Assembly: GCA_014281115.1 (NCBI GenBank)
Contig: JACONQ010000001.1
Span: 1,240,001-1,304,000 of the forward strand
Length of the DNA stretch: 64,000 bases
Direction of reading: 5' to 3'
Origin: Laburnicola sp. R22_1
Lineage: Eukaryota > Ascomycota > Dothideomycetes > Pleosporales > Didymosphaeriaceae
Within the stretch, counting starts at the first letter, position 1; every line of letters begins with the position of its first letter. Positions 1-12,133 of the stretch are shown piece after piece. A program made the position numbers and the translations under genes. The notes under the pieces were generated by a model. It made no database searches. It had not been told where the DNA came from and saw only the letters and a program-made list of their open reading frames with translations.

Positions 1-75
1 GCCTTCGCCCTGCAGCTGTACGTACACGTGGCGCTGTCGCCGTACTCGGAACTACACACTTACAGGAAGGACTAG
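1..75 (+). CDS. C-terminal end of an unidentified protein (partial)
   Basis: Frame 1 is open from the window edge to a TAG at 73-75 and encodes 24 residues ending ELHTYRKD. The third codon positions are rich in C and G, as in the conserved genes nearby, which suggests the last exon of a gene entering from the left. The peptide is too short to assign to a family. It could equally be chance, because a 24-codon open stretch is not rare. Confidence 0.3.
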   Translation, partial: AFALQLYVHVALSPYSELHTYRKD

Positions 76-900
76 GGCTTTCGATACCGGCTCCGACAGG
101 ATTTGGGACAGCATCAACAGAGGCGTACGTGTTTATTAGGGTGCGTGGGAGGACTTCAGCTAATGGCACTCGCAGCGACAATGGAAGGACATCAAGTACC
201 GATACATGCAAAAGGCGGAGGACGATGGCGATGACGACGAGTAGGGGCATGCAGCGTCCGGATCAGCGACATAGAGCGGGTTTCCAAGTTTTCCGGCAAT
301 TTCCTGAGGCTCGACACTGTACAATTGTGTATGTTACAGCATGAATATCAGCGCCCGGTAGTGGGCAGCCAGCGGCACAACGCTTTCATATGCCACCTTT
401 CACATTTCTGATTGTTGCTGACCTCGCTCGCGTGATGTTTCGATAGGCATGGCTACATGTATGTGCGTTGCTGCTGCCTTTGCCTGCGTGACGTGACTTT
501 CTGCACGCCCGATCTTCCAGCAAGCGTCCACATGTCTGAGATTATGAACAAGCTTTGCGGTGGAATACTAGACTCAGACTTGCTCACTGGCTAAATTACC
601 TTTGTACCCTTGGAGGTCATCGCCTGCGTGCCAAAGATTGTCAGAGCTCAGGCCCAGCGATGCGTTCATCTCTTGGCGTTGACGCATACCCCATTGTCAG
701 GTAGTCGCGCCAGCTTCTCACCTTCACGACTACCTCGGTACCGTCTACCGTCTGCCACCACATAAAAACGACACAGAGACACCAGCAGTGGTCGGTCCGC
801 CCTCCGTTACCGCCCTCCGTCCTAGGCCTACATTCGCCTACCCTTTGCGCTCTGCGCCGCACCCCCGCCAACCTCACACTTCGAGAAGTCGGACCCCACG
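76..900. other. Intergenic region and UBR1 5' flank
   Basis: I see no convincing gene here. Short open frames on both strands lack recognisable motifs. The region should hold the terminator of the left-hand gene and the promoter and leader of UBR1. No clear TATA box or known regulatory site was identified. Confidence 0.5.
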
Positions 901-3900
901 ATGCTTGTATCTCTGCAGGAGCAAGAGCTCTGCCGGCATCTGCGTGAGCTGCCACGGCGGCACAACTATCGCTACACCGAAAATGCCACGCGAGAACTCC
1001 GCCAGATCCTCTTCCACTCACTCGCTGGACGTGGCGACCACCTCCCCCTCTTCTTCCCCAGCGGACCGCCGACCGATCCAGAGACGCTATGGAGCTTGCG
1101 CGACGCCCAGGGCGCAGTAGAAGGAGCCGAATACACCGAGTCGGCGCGGGGCAAGCCGTGCGGGCATATCTTCAAGAGTGGCGAAGCGACGTACCGATGC
1201 AAGACGTGCACCGCTGACGACACGTGTGTGCTGTGCGCACGATGCTTCGACGCGTCAGACCACGAAGGGCACCAGGTTTACGTCAGTGTGTCGCCGGGGA
1301 ACTCGGGCTGTTGCGATTGCGGCGACGACGAGGCGTGGGTCCGGCCTGTGCATTGCAACATTCACTCGGCTTCGGCAACGTCCGAGTCTAAATCAGCCGG
1401 AAAGGCAAGGGAAGGCCCAGGCCTGCCGGAGGAGTTACTACAGAGCATACGCATGACCATTGCACGGTCTCTCGACTACCTTATTGATGTCTTTTCGTGC
1501 TCTCCGGAACAGCTTCGTCTGCCCAAGACACAGGAGTCCATCTTACAAGATGAGCGCGCGTCACGTCTAACGGCAAAGTGGTATGGTCCCGGCGATCAAC
1601 CGGAGGAAAACCAGGAGTTTTGTCTGGTGTTATGGAATGACGAGAAACATACGGTCCACGATGTTCGGGATCAAGTTGCGCGTGCTTGCAAGCAGAAGTT
1701 GGCATTTGGACTTGCGAAAGCTCATGAGGTGAATGACATCGGCCGCGCTACGGTCGTTACTAGATCGAGCATCGAGGAACTACTGAGGATGGCCAAAATT
1801 ATCGAGGACATCAAGTTGACCGTCACCATCCGATCAGCGCGCGACACATTCCGGGAGCACATGGGCGGTGCCATCGTTGATTGGATCTCAGACATCGCCG
1901 GGTGCAGCGTTGGGGACGATAATCAGATATTGCGACGGACCGTGTGTGAAGAGCTGCTGAAGCCCTGGCGCGTTGGCAGCGAAGCCACCAATCAAGGTAT
2001 CGGCAAAAATGGCATTGATGACCACGAGATGGAAGACAAGGAGGCAGAGGTAGAAGGCTTTTACTACCGTTATCTGACAGCACAACGCCGTGCACAGATT
2101 GCACGGATGCAACGCCAGCGGGACACCAACAACGAAGACACAACTGCGTCGGATGCTGATGAAGAAGAGGAGGAGGCCGAAAGCGCTGCAGATGTCGGTG
2201 ACGGGGGTGACGATATGGATATCGATGAAGTGTTGGCGGATCGCGACGGTGACGTCAATATGGAGCCGCAGAACGATGATCCAGTGCAGCTGTTAGTGAG
2301 ATTACCTGTCGCGACCCCTCTGCGGTTGCTTGGGAACGAGCGTGATCAGACCCTTACGCCTGCGGAATCGGACAGTGAACCTACGATCGCAGCACCGTCC
2401 CTCAGCCATGTTGAGCCTTCATTACCCGTCCCAGAAACCCCTCGAACAAAAGCATTGCCTTTACGGCCCACACGGCCGCCACAATACTGGCTGGACAATC
2501 CTGAGAGCTACGGCAGAAAACCGGGAACTCCTGCGCACGAAGACCTCTGGCAGCGGTTACGGCTCGATCATCTCATTCTATACGATCTCCGAATGTGGAA
2601 ACAGCTACGGATAGGTGTACGAGATGTCTTCATCAGTACGGTTGTTTCGATACCGCAATTCAAACGTTTGCTAGGATTGCGGTTCGCTGGAGTATACACG
2701 GCCCTGGCCCAGCTGTACCTTATTGCCGATCGAGAGCCAGACCATTCCATCATCAATCTGTCCTTACAAATGCTAACAACACCATCTATCACGGCCGAGA
2801 TCGTTGAGCGAGGAAACTTTCTTACCAACCTCATGGCTATTCTATATACCTTTCTTACCACACGACAGGTCGGTTATCCATGGAATGTAGATCCCAGAGC
2901 GACTCTAGCCTTCGAGCAAGGCGCTGTGACGAATCGTCGAATGTATCATTTCTTCCTCGACATGAAATGGCTTCTAGGTTCAGAGCACGTGCAGGGACGG
3001 ATACGCGAAGATGAACGGTATCTGCTGCAATTTCTGGATCTCGTCAAACTTCATCAGGGCATCTGCCCGAACGTGCGTGCAGTTGGGGAGCATCTTGAGT
3101 ACGAGACGGAAGCTTGGATCAGTGCATCCCTAATCACACGTGAAATCAACAAGCTATGCAGGCAATTTTCAGAAGCTTTCATCTGGAACCGCGAAGACGA
3201 CGCCACAGACATCCGTCGAGCTATTAGAGCCGCTGCCAAGGTTGCCATTATTAACTCTCTTGGGGCGGAACGGAAGCGCTTTGATCAAGCTGAGCTAAAG
3301 AGCGAGACCCGGTTCAAAACACTCCATTGCCTCGAATTTGACGCTGAGCCGTCTACATTTTTGGGCCCCTCCTACCGAGTGGTGGACTGCGTCGTGGCCA
3401 CGGAACCAATGAGTTTTCATCACGCACTGCACTATACAGTCTCCTGGCTCCTCGATCGCGCTCGGAGTATGCCTCGGGACCACATTCTGGGACTGTTACT
3501 ATTTTCACGCGACGAGCTTCAAGAAGATATAAATCCCTTCGAGGTGGATGTTCCTGAACACGATTCGGAGGAATACCTCCTGGCCCTATTTGACTTTCCT
3601 CTGAGAGTGTGTGCCTGGCTCGCTCAGATGAGAGCTAGTATCTGGGTTAGGAACGGCATTACATTGCGGCATCAGATGACACAATACCGCAGCGTCTCTC
3701 AACGGGATGTGTCTTACCAACGAGACATCTTCCTTCTGCAAGCAGCCTTAGTGCTGTGCAACCCGTCCGTATTCTTAGCCACCATGGTTGATCGATTCGG
3801 TGTGCTTGAGTGGATGAGTGGTAAATATGAAGCGGTCCATCATGGATTCGAGGACACTCAAGCTATCGAGGTAGTCGAAGATCTTGTGCATCTTCTCATC

Positions 3901-6900
3901 ATACTGCTGAGTGATCGAACATCGCTCATCCCTATCGAGGACGAAGTGGAACCTCAGATAGCCTCAATCCGGAAAGATATCGCTCACGTTCTTTGCTTCA
4001 AGCCGCTGTCGTATTCAGATATGACGACCAGGCTGTCAGAAAGAATTCAAAATGCGGAAGAGTTTCAGGAAGTCCTCGAGGAGACGACAAAATTCAAGGC
4101 ACCAGAAGGTCTCTCCGATTCTGGGACTTTCGAACTGAAAGAGCAGTATATCGAGCTTGTGGATCCCTACATGCATCAATATAGCCGAAATCAACGCGAA
4201 GAGGCTGAGACCATATACAAGAATTACATGGCAAAGAAGACGGGGAAACAAGCGTCCGAGATTGTGTTTGAACCGAAACTGCGCCCTATCTCGTCTGGTC
4301 TCTTTCAGAATCTCTCCGACTTCACTCGCCAGCCATTTTTTACTCAGATCATCTACTATTTGCTGGGTTACGGGTTGATGGCCTCAACTAGCACGCCCAA
4401 TATCCCTACTACTCGTGTGGAGAGCTATATCCAGTTCGTCCTTCAGCTGGTGCTTGTCGCTGTCTTGGAAGACAAGTCTGAACAGCATGAATGGTCCCAA
4501 GACGCGCCTGAGTCCTTCGTTACCTCAATTCTGACAAAGCATGCCAATCTTGGTTTGCCTGAGCATCCGACGATCCTCTCTGTTCTAAAGAGCTTAATGG
4601 AAAAGGAAGAATTCAAGGCTTGTGAGCCTAAGATTAAGCTCATCATGCATCGCATGAAGCAGCGCCAGCAGAGTACTTTCATCGTTGCCTCCGCAGCCCT
4701 CAACATGGCTACCGAACGCATGGACACCGCTTCCCCTGCCACTGTCACTCTTCAAGAGAGGGAGCTGAAGAAGAAGCAGGCCCTTGAGAGGCAAGCCCGT
4801 GTAATGGCATCTTTCAAAGAGCAGCAAGGACAATTCATGGCGAACCAAGACTTTGACTGGGGGGAAGAGCTCAGTGACATCGATGATGAATCTACTGTGC
4901 CAGCGGCCGGTCAAGAGAAGATTGAAAAGTATCCTAGTGGAACTTGTATCCTGTGTCAGGAGGAAATGAACGAGCAGCGATTGTTTGGTTGTTTTGGCCA
5001 TGTGTCTCGTAGCCACATCTTGCGGCAGACTGACATCTCGGATGCGGACTGGGTCGATGAAGCCGTAGAGAACCCTACCAGCTTGGACCGCTCAGCAGAT
5101 TCCATACGGCCGTTCGGTGTGTCTGGCAAGAACCGCCGTATGGTCGAAAAAAATACCTCGGACGGCAAGAAGACCCTCACAGAACGTCAAGACCTTGGCA
5201 AAGGATTTCCATATTCGCATACCAGGCCTGGTCCTGTATCGACCGGGTGTGGTCATATTATGCACTACTCCTGCTTCGAAGTGTACCTTCAGGCCACGCA
5301 GCGACGGCACGTCAGCCAAATTGCTCGGAACCATCCGGAACGGCCCGCATACAAGGAATTTATGTGAGTCAATCAAAAATGAGTTATATCTTTGTGACAT
5401 ACTAACTTCTCAGGTGTCCGCTCTGCAAAGCCATGGGCAACATTTTCCTTCCCATCATCTGGAAAGGGAAGAAAATGACATATCCTGGGCCTCTACAAAC
5501 GACAGTCTCTTTTGACGATTGGATCAGTTCTCAAGTCGCTGTGGCGATCTCTAAACTAGACAAACTTCCACAGGGACGCTCTAGTGGAGAGTTCTCCGCA
5601 GGTCTGACCCGACAGCAGAAAGCGTTTTATGACTATGGCACCCAGAATTTTATCCAACCGGTTGCAGGCCGTCTGCTTGATCTCAACAAACCGAATTTTG
5701 CCACCGTAACAATGCCGCAATCTTCCACGCAACCGCAGTTCCAGGTGCCTGCTTTCTTGCAGAACGATGACGCCCCGGAACCGATCGTGCTTCCCTCCGA
5801 GGCAAACTCTAGTGCTGTACAGAATTTTCCAATGCTGGAGCTTGTCAAGGTCTATCTACGTCTCAAAGAAGCATTGAGCGTTAATGGCGCCGAGTCGACC
5901 TTTACGTACCCTAAAAACCCTTCGGTGGTCGTCGAGGAGCTGTCACACACGGATGCTCTTGCACAGGTGAGCCATGTTCGGATAGCTGATAAATTGGAGA
6001 CGTGCTCATCGTTTCTGCAGGTCCTCGGTTATTCCATCTCTGCTGTTGAGATTGCCCAGCGTGGGGTACAGTCAGATTCAATACGGGGCAATCTGATAGA
6101 CAAAATATCTCCTCAGTCTTTGACGCATCTACGGATATACTCTGAAACCGTCTCGTCATACCTTGCCGTTGGGAGTTTGCGGTGCGACTCTCGTCACACA
6201 GCAGACGAGTATTCGCGCACACAGCTCGATCAGCTTCACCAGCTTTTCATTGGACATCCCACTATTTTCGATCCAAACAGTTTGACGTACGATCTAAAAG
6301 ACACCCGACCGCTGCTAATGCAAGACCCATTCATCTTTCTCTGCGAGAGCGCCGTATGCGCTGTACCCGCTTTTAACCTGGATATTCATCACGTTCTGCG
6401 GCTATGCTATATGGCGGAAGTGGTGCGGGTTGTTATGGCTTTTGCTGGTGATGGCTTCGAACTGTTGGAAAAGACCGGAATGGAACGCTTCATCAACTTG
6501 GACAAACTCAACGGAAGCACATTGGCGCCGGAGCAACTGGACAATATCCTCAACTTTGTTGGCCTTATTTCGAACGTCTCGCGTCTTGGCCGATCTCCAC
6601 TCCCGCTGGACTTCATCAACATGCCAGTTCTAGACAAGTTTAAGGATGAAAAGTTCCTCTACTGCATCTACACACTGGCATCGACGTACGCACTCCCGTT
6701 TGTACGCAAAGCTGCTATCCTCATGCATGTACGATATGGTGTTGAGCTCCCACCCATCGCTCTGCACCGTGTCGACGAGCCTGAACTAGATCGCCTATCT
6801 TCGCTTCTGAGGCTTCCATCCTTGCATGAGATGTTTGCCTCTTTCTCTAGCCCTACATCAAGCGGCCATACGACGCGCTTGGTTGTCGGAGGCTGGTTAA

Positions 6901-7427
6901 AACATTGGATCTGGTTCCGCGAAGGACGGTACAACCCGACCCCTATAAACCTTTCGCACCCCGCCATCTTCGAACTCGTTGGCCTCCCTAAAAATTACGA
7001 CACCCTCACCGACGAGGCTATCCGTCGCAAATGCCCTACGACCGGTAGAGAGCTCACCGATCCGGCGCTCTGCCTCTTCTGCGGCGAAATCATGTGCAGT
7101 CAGGGCGTTTGCTGCATGACGGGCAAGCAGCGCGGCGGGTGCAACCAGCACCAGGCCAAGTGTGGCGGCAACATTGGCCTCTTCATCCACATTCGAAAGT
7201 GCATGGTGCTGTTCCTCAACCATGACCATGGCACGTGGTATGTGGCGCCATATCTGGATAAGCACGGTGAGACCGATCCGACACTTAGGCGACACCATCA
7301 GCTCTTCTTGAATCAGAAGCGGTATGATGTGTTGCTGAGGAAGGTGTGGCTTGAGGGGGGTATTCAGAGCTTCGTTGCGAGGAGGTTGGAGGGCGATATT
7401 AATAATGGCGGATGGGAGACGCTTTAG
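901..7427 (+). CDS. UBR1: UBR1-type E3 ubiquitin-protein ligase (N-recognin)
   Basis: Two exons, 901-5363 and 5414-7427, give 2158 residues, in the range of fungal UBR1. The intron (5364-5413) has GTGAGT, an ACTAAC branch point and CAG, and splicing restores the second half of a RING finger (MCPLC). Domains in order: UBR box from about residue 87 (cysteine-rich, CGDDE motif), which in this family binds basic N-terminal residues of N-degron substrates; a ClpS-like domain near 235-320 (FCLVLWNDEKH), for bulky hydrophobic N-termini; an acidic stretch near 420-455; RING from about 1348 (CILC) to about 1489; and a Cys/His-rich C-terminal autoinhibitory-type domain (CLFCGE, then a CNQHQAKCGG segment). 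The family works with an E2 of the Rad6 type in the cytosol. The start at 901 is the first ATG of the long frame. The gene is convergent with the RCR gene. Confidence 0.96.
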
Positions 7428-7962
7428 GGGTCGAGTGATTGGTTGGCTAGGAGCGTTAGGAGGCGTAACTCGTTGGGGCGTTGGAGCATTTGATGTACGC
7501 ATGTGGTGCCGAGCTATTGTTTTTGTGGTATGATTGACCTAGGGCATGCTGTACCTTTCATCACAGCTGGCACGTCAGTTGCATACGAAATTTACCCTCA
7601 CAACATAAAAGTATGGCTGTCTTCATGTATATTGATTGACCTTTATGTTGGAAGGCTTTTCATCTCAAATGATATCACGAAAGAAGACAACCTGCTTAGT
7701 AACTAAAAAGAGTTCCAAATGTATTTCATTGGGGATCAAGGTAAAGACATCGTTATACAACATAGAAAAAACTCCAACGAGGTATCGCGCTAATTCTCCC
7801 CAGGCCGTCAGCGATGAGCGCTGTCATGCTTCAATGTAGTCCCGTACGGTAACCACTCTATTCCCAGAGCCCACATCCTGAACGCCAGTGCTAAAAGGAA
7901 ACATTACGAATAGAAATTGGTCGACTCCGACGTTTTCGCTTCAGCGCGACAGGTTTGCTCGT
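7428..7962. other. Convergent intergenic region UBR1/RCR
   Basis: A 535 bp spacer between two converging genes, more AT-rich than the coding DNA on either side. It should contain both 3' ends. Two 60-67 codon open frames on the plus strand look like chance. Confidence 0.5.
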
Positions 7963-8465
7963 CTACCGTATGATGCCATCACCCCCCTTGCCCGGTGGCG
8001 GTCCAGGAGGTGGCGAGTATTCGTCCTGACCGCGCGCATACGTGGGCTGCGGTGGTTGCATCTCGACGCCGTTGACCTGGCCGTACGGGGTGTTGTTATA
8101 ATATCCCTGGTTCGCGCCGTAGTACGAGTTTTGCGGCTGCGCGGAGTATTGAGGAGGAGGGTGCTGAGGGTGCTGGTAGTTGTTGTTGTAGTGCGGTTGT
8201 GCGTTGGTTCCGGGAACCCAGCCGGTGCCGTAGAAGGGTTGACGGCCTGCCTTGCGGCGACGACGGGCGGTTATGAAGCTGCGGGTTGGGTTAGTTACGT
8301 GGACCGGACGAGCGAGGCGATAGGGGTGATGGCGTACCTGAAGAGGAAGAAGAGGAGGAAGCCGCCGACGACGACTACACCGAGGACGACCCAGCGGGCC
8401 CAGTCGCTCCACGCGCTTCTACAGTTGTAGTGCCGTCCGGTGTACCGGTCGTAGCAACTGGCCAT
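7963..8465 (-). CDS. RCR-family single-pass membrane protein
   Basis: Two exons, 8338-8465 and 7963-8278, with a 59 bp intron (GTACGC...CAG), give 147 residues. The N-terminus carries CYDRYTGRHYNCRSAWSDWA, the short Cys-containing segment typical of the fungal Congo-red-resistance family (Rcr1/Rcr2-like). A single membrane segment (about residues 25-42, VLGVVVVGGFLLFFLF) follows, then a basic stop-transfer run (ARRRRKAGR) and a Pro/Gln/Tyr/Asn-rich cytoplasmic tail. In yeast, family members sit in the ER or endosomal system and influence cell-wall chitin deposition and plasma-membrane protein turnover; that role here is inferred. A minus-strand open frame starting at 8683 overlaps in another frame and is not needed. 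The ATG at 8463-8465 is the first in frame with the conserved motif. Confidence 0.85.
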
Positions 8466-10439
8466 TGTGCGTTAGATGGAGTGTGTGGAGCGTTGCAAAT
8501 ACGTGATGGGGACAAAGAATGTGACAGGAAGTAGGGATGGGATGATATTATAGGTGTTTGCTCGTGGCGGTGACGCAGCACGGGAGGTTGGGACGGAAGG
8601 AAGGAGGCAAAGACCAGCTTTGTACTCCCTGCGTATACGTACTCGTCGTCATAGTAATAATCTCTTGGAAGTAGCGCCGGCATCTTGGCCCGCGATTCAC
8701 TAGTTCAGTTTGGCGTGCGTGCCAAAGGTCGAAGTTGTGACGTTACAGGTCGCGGTGGGGGACAAAGGCGGAGAAGTGGGCTACCTGGGCATGATGGTGT
8801 TCATATAGCAGCAGGGATGGCCAACGGCTCAGCCACAGGCCAAGCAGACGTGGCGGCCGGATTTGGGGCCCGGAGTCTGATGACAGACATGGAGTGAGCA
8901 ATGAGCCTGCTGCGGCGAGTGGGCATTGCGACGCCCGACGGTACGCAACCTTTCCAAGGGGTAGATGGGGTGATGACACGTTCGCGAGAGCATTCCGAAG
9001 ATGCATCGAATGAGAACATGATACACATGCAGTATACGATGTCATGGTTCAATGAACTGGCATCTAAAAGACAACTGACCACTCGTGCACCGCCCGTGGC
9101 AAATGAGGAGGAAGATGATTCCATCTCGCAGACCGGGACAGGCGTGAAGGAGTGGTGCTTTACGCGTATCCAGTGGCGCAAGCCGCGTTGTTTGGTGAAT
9201 GCCGCCGCCTGGCACGCATGCCGTGACCAGCCCAGACGGACATACACCTTCCATCTCTCCACAACCCATGATTCCAAATTCTCCAGGGCTGGCCAGCTCC
9301 AACCTCAGGCTGCAGCAACATGCACCACCATAATAATTCATCTCCAGACGGACCCGGCCCCTTCAGCCACACCTGCACCGCCCCACCGCCAAAACCTGCT
9401 ATCCGTCAGAATCGGTGTTCGCATGCCCCGCAGGGATGCAGGCTCGAGACCACGCCGTCCAGCCAATGAGCAGCCAGAAGCCGCCTCTCTTCCCTGGATC
9501 CCGCTAATGCAGGATGAGTTGTCAACGGGCTCAATTGCGAGAAGGGGAATATCTGAAATAACAACTGTGAGCTGGCGCCGCTGGCCTGTCGTCGTTCCTG
9601 CCGCTCGTTTTTCTTCTCTTTGCTTATCCCGCCGCTGCCATTGTGCTTTTTCCGTGCCCTGTATCGCCCATTTTGTTTTGCTTTGCGAGCCAACTGCGGA
9701 GGCGCTTTCCTCCTGAGACCTGACACGAGCTGCCACGGCCTGTTAGGCGATAGCTCTCGATTCGCAGTGCGGACTCGATCGGACGGTGCGAAGCACTGCT
9801 CCCGTTCCGGAGTCACTCACTTTCGTAGTAGCCAGCGCATCGCTCAGCGACGGTAGCCACCCAGCAATTGCCCTGTCTCGACACGCGCGCCGCCTTAAAC
9901 ATCACGGAGCGATCCAATTCGTCTTGCCAGAAGAAGATTTACCATTATGTTACGGGGAATCATGTCGACAAGTCTCGTCATGCCATGAACAACACCCCTA
10001 CCAGGAATCGAATCGCCAATCCCACCTGCGCTTTTGCCTAACAACATGGTACCGCTCAAGGAACATGGACGACATGCTATATGCCAATAATCGAACTCCT
10101 TTCGACTGCCTCGAAAGTGGAGCGTGTCCGACGAGCCGCAAGAAGCCGCTGCCGATGCCTGAGCGCAAGAATGCAATGAAATAAAGAAACGTGCCAACAG
10201 GGAAATTCGAGATGGCCATCGCTAGCCTGCAGATCAAACTGCCCGTCTTTCTTTCCGTCACGTCGTAAGAATCGTTAAGTATGTCGTGTAAAAGCTGACG
10301 GCCATATTCAACATGAATGCAGGCACACCAGGAGTCGTGAAGTCCGCAATCCGTTCCGAATCGAATGCCTCGCCGACCGGGCACGTGGTCGGAAGACGCC
10401 CAAGTCACGTTCCAGTCCGGACGAAGTTGGAAAAAAGTC
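8466..10439. other. Two-kilobase region without a supported gene
   Basis: Long open frames exist on both strands (for example plus-strand 8901-9716, 271 codons), but they overlap one another, have no recognisable motif and have irregular composition. I treat the region as promoter of the RCR gene plus 3' flank of the Arl8-like gene. A short lineage-specific gene cannot be excluded. Confidence 0.4.
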
Positions 10440-11525
10440 CTACTTGCTTGCGCGAGCGATCAGCCACTGCAGAACAGCATCGAGATTGGTTTCCTCCTTG
10501 GCGCTGATGCCATAGCAGCTCACCTCCCGGTGCGACACTGCCTTGAGGTTCAACGCTTCGATAATTTCGTCCACCGAAAGCTTGTTGGGAAGGTCGGACT
10601 TGTTGCCGAGGACTAACAAGGGAATGCCCTCGAGTGCGGGCTTCTCGAGCAAGAGCTTGAGTTCTTCACGTGCCACGGGTAGAGCATCCCTATCCGCAGA
10701 GTCGACGATGAATCTGAAAAGATAAGCGAAACCCTTGTATACCACGGAGGACTTACACCATTGCATTTACGCCGCGACAGTACCTCTCCCACATGGAACG
10801 GAATCGAGGTTGGCCTCCAAGGTCCCAACTGAAACGTTGATGGTGGTCAGCAGATACACTCTCAACAGGGTAGATTATCCTGCAACCATAATGCTGGCTC
10901 GCACAGCCTTGGCGCTGCAAGAGATGGACGTGCGTGACCACGACGGATATCAAAAAGCACTTACCATTTCAAGGTAACATGGCCCTTTTGGACGCGCTTC
11001 ATATTGAAGCCCACGGTTGGGATGGAGCTAGGGCCAAGCATCAGCGCAGGGGCCAACAAAGAGGGAACTCATGGTTGCGCGGCAAAGCCAAAGTGGACAT
11101 TGTCGAAACAGTGCCGGCGGCTTGCGCTACATGAGCCTAGGTTGATGTACTCGACCGTGAACTCTCCGCCCTAGATGCCAGTCAGTCATTTCGGCCTCGT
11201 CGCAGCATCGTCCTTGTCGCACGCGCATTTCCGAAAAGGGAAGAGACTCACCGCCAGAACTCTCAACAGCGACGTCTTGCCCGCGTTCTGCAGTCCGATC
11301 ATGGTGATGTCCATCTCGGTCGCCCTGCACAGTGAGGTCCGTCAGCATTCGATCAAGGCGTCGCCGGGGCAATTTGCTTTTTCGTCGATGGCACTTGGTC
11401 AGGAGCGCGAGGGAGCAAATGGCGCATGGCCGGCGACGAGGAGCGGAGCCGAAGCAGGACAGGAGGGATACGCACCAGAACAGGCGCAAGAGCCAGTCGT
11501 AGATGCGACGGAAGATGCTGGCCAT
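10440..11525 (-). CDS. arl8: Arl8-type ADP-ribosylation-factor-like small GTPase
   Basis: Six exons on the minus strand: 11476-11525, 11252-11324, 11151-11170, 10965-11027, 10757-10828 and 10440-10713. The joined frame is 552 bp (183 residues), close to the 186 of animal Arl8. The N-terminus [17 protein letters not shown] matches the Arl8 amphipathic helix, which in this family replaces myristoylation (no Gly2). Visible motifs: P-loop GLQNAGKT (27-34), switch-[10 protein letters not shown] (from about 51), WDLGGQPRF (70-78), NKSD (130-133) and SAKE near the C-terminus. Arl8 proteins recruit kinesin adaptors and HOPS to lysosomes in animals; a vacuole/endosome role here is inferred. All introns obey GT-AG; exon 3 is only 20 nt. 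The start lies about 0.6 kb from the divergent RPA135 start. Confidence 0.93.
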
Positions 11526-12133
11526 GGCTGGAGTCCTGGGGGAAGTTTAGCTGCGGAGCGATGCTGTCTGCCTGCGGACTGATGCAGGTTGCAGGACGGA
11601 TGATGAGCGCTGGGTGGTGGAGGAGACGTAGGACTAGGAATCCTTGCGGGGCAACGTCTGGCGATCGCAACGTGACTCGCGTATCAACGATAGAGAATGA
11701 CAATTATGCAGCGCTTGTGCCGACTGTGCAGCCAGACCAGACAGTGAAGAAGCAGAGACGACAGCCGTGCCACCCATGGAAGCTAGAAAGCAGCCAGCTT
11801 GGGCAGCCCAGGCCATGCTGCCATGCCCAGCGAGCCGCTGCCAAGCGGCGTGATGGTCACTGGTCACTGGGGAGCGCGCGCGCGGGCGCACGGCCGCGTT
11901 CGCTTATGATAGCTGCGCTATCGCCGGCGGGTGCAACTTTTTTCTGGAGCGCGACACGGCGAGCGTCCACTGCATTTGCATTTGCATTCACCGCTGCCAC
12001 ACTGCCACCCTGCCACACCACACCATACCTCGCCGCGCAGACACCCCGGCACAGGCAATGCAGACGTAGACGGTGCCCGCATCCGCACCCGCACCCCGCC
12101 GCAGCATCGTGAGCCGCACAGCGCCCCGCAGCC
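11526..12133. promoter_or_regulatory. Shared divergent promoter region, arl8 / RPA135
   Basis: The 608 bp between the two start codons must supply promoters for both genes. It contains a tandem cattt/gcattt stretch near 11971-11987 and C-rich pyrimidine runs near 12000-12050 just before RPA135. Coordinated expression of the two genes is possible but not shown by the sequence. Confidence 0.55.

Noticed and set aside
8901..9716. 271-codon plus-strand open frame
   Set aside because: No motif, erratic composition, and overlapping frames of similar length on the other strand; GC-rich DNA gives such frames by chance.
9985..10050. tRNA-like TTCGATTCC on the minus strand
   Set aside because: Flanking bases do not form a T-arm and no acceptor stem or A box fits.
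11598..11608. PAC-like GATGAGC upstream of RPA135
   Set aside because: It is more than 500 bp from the start codon and a 7-base match is not significant.
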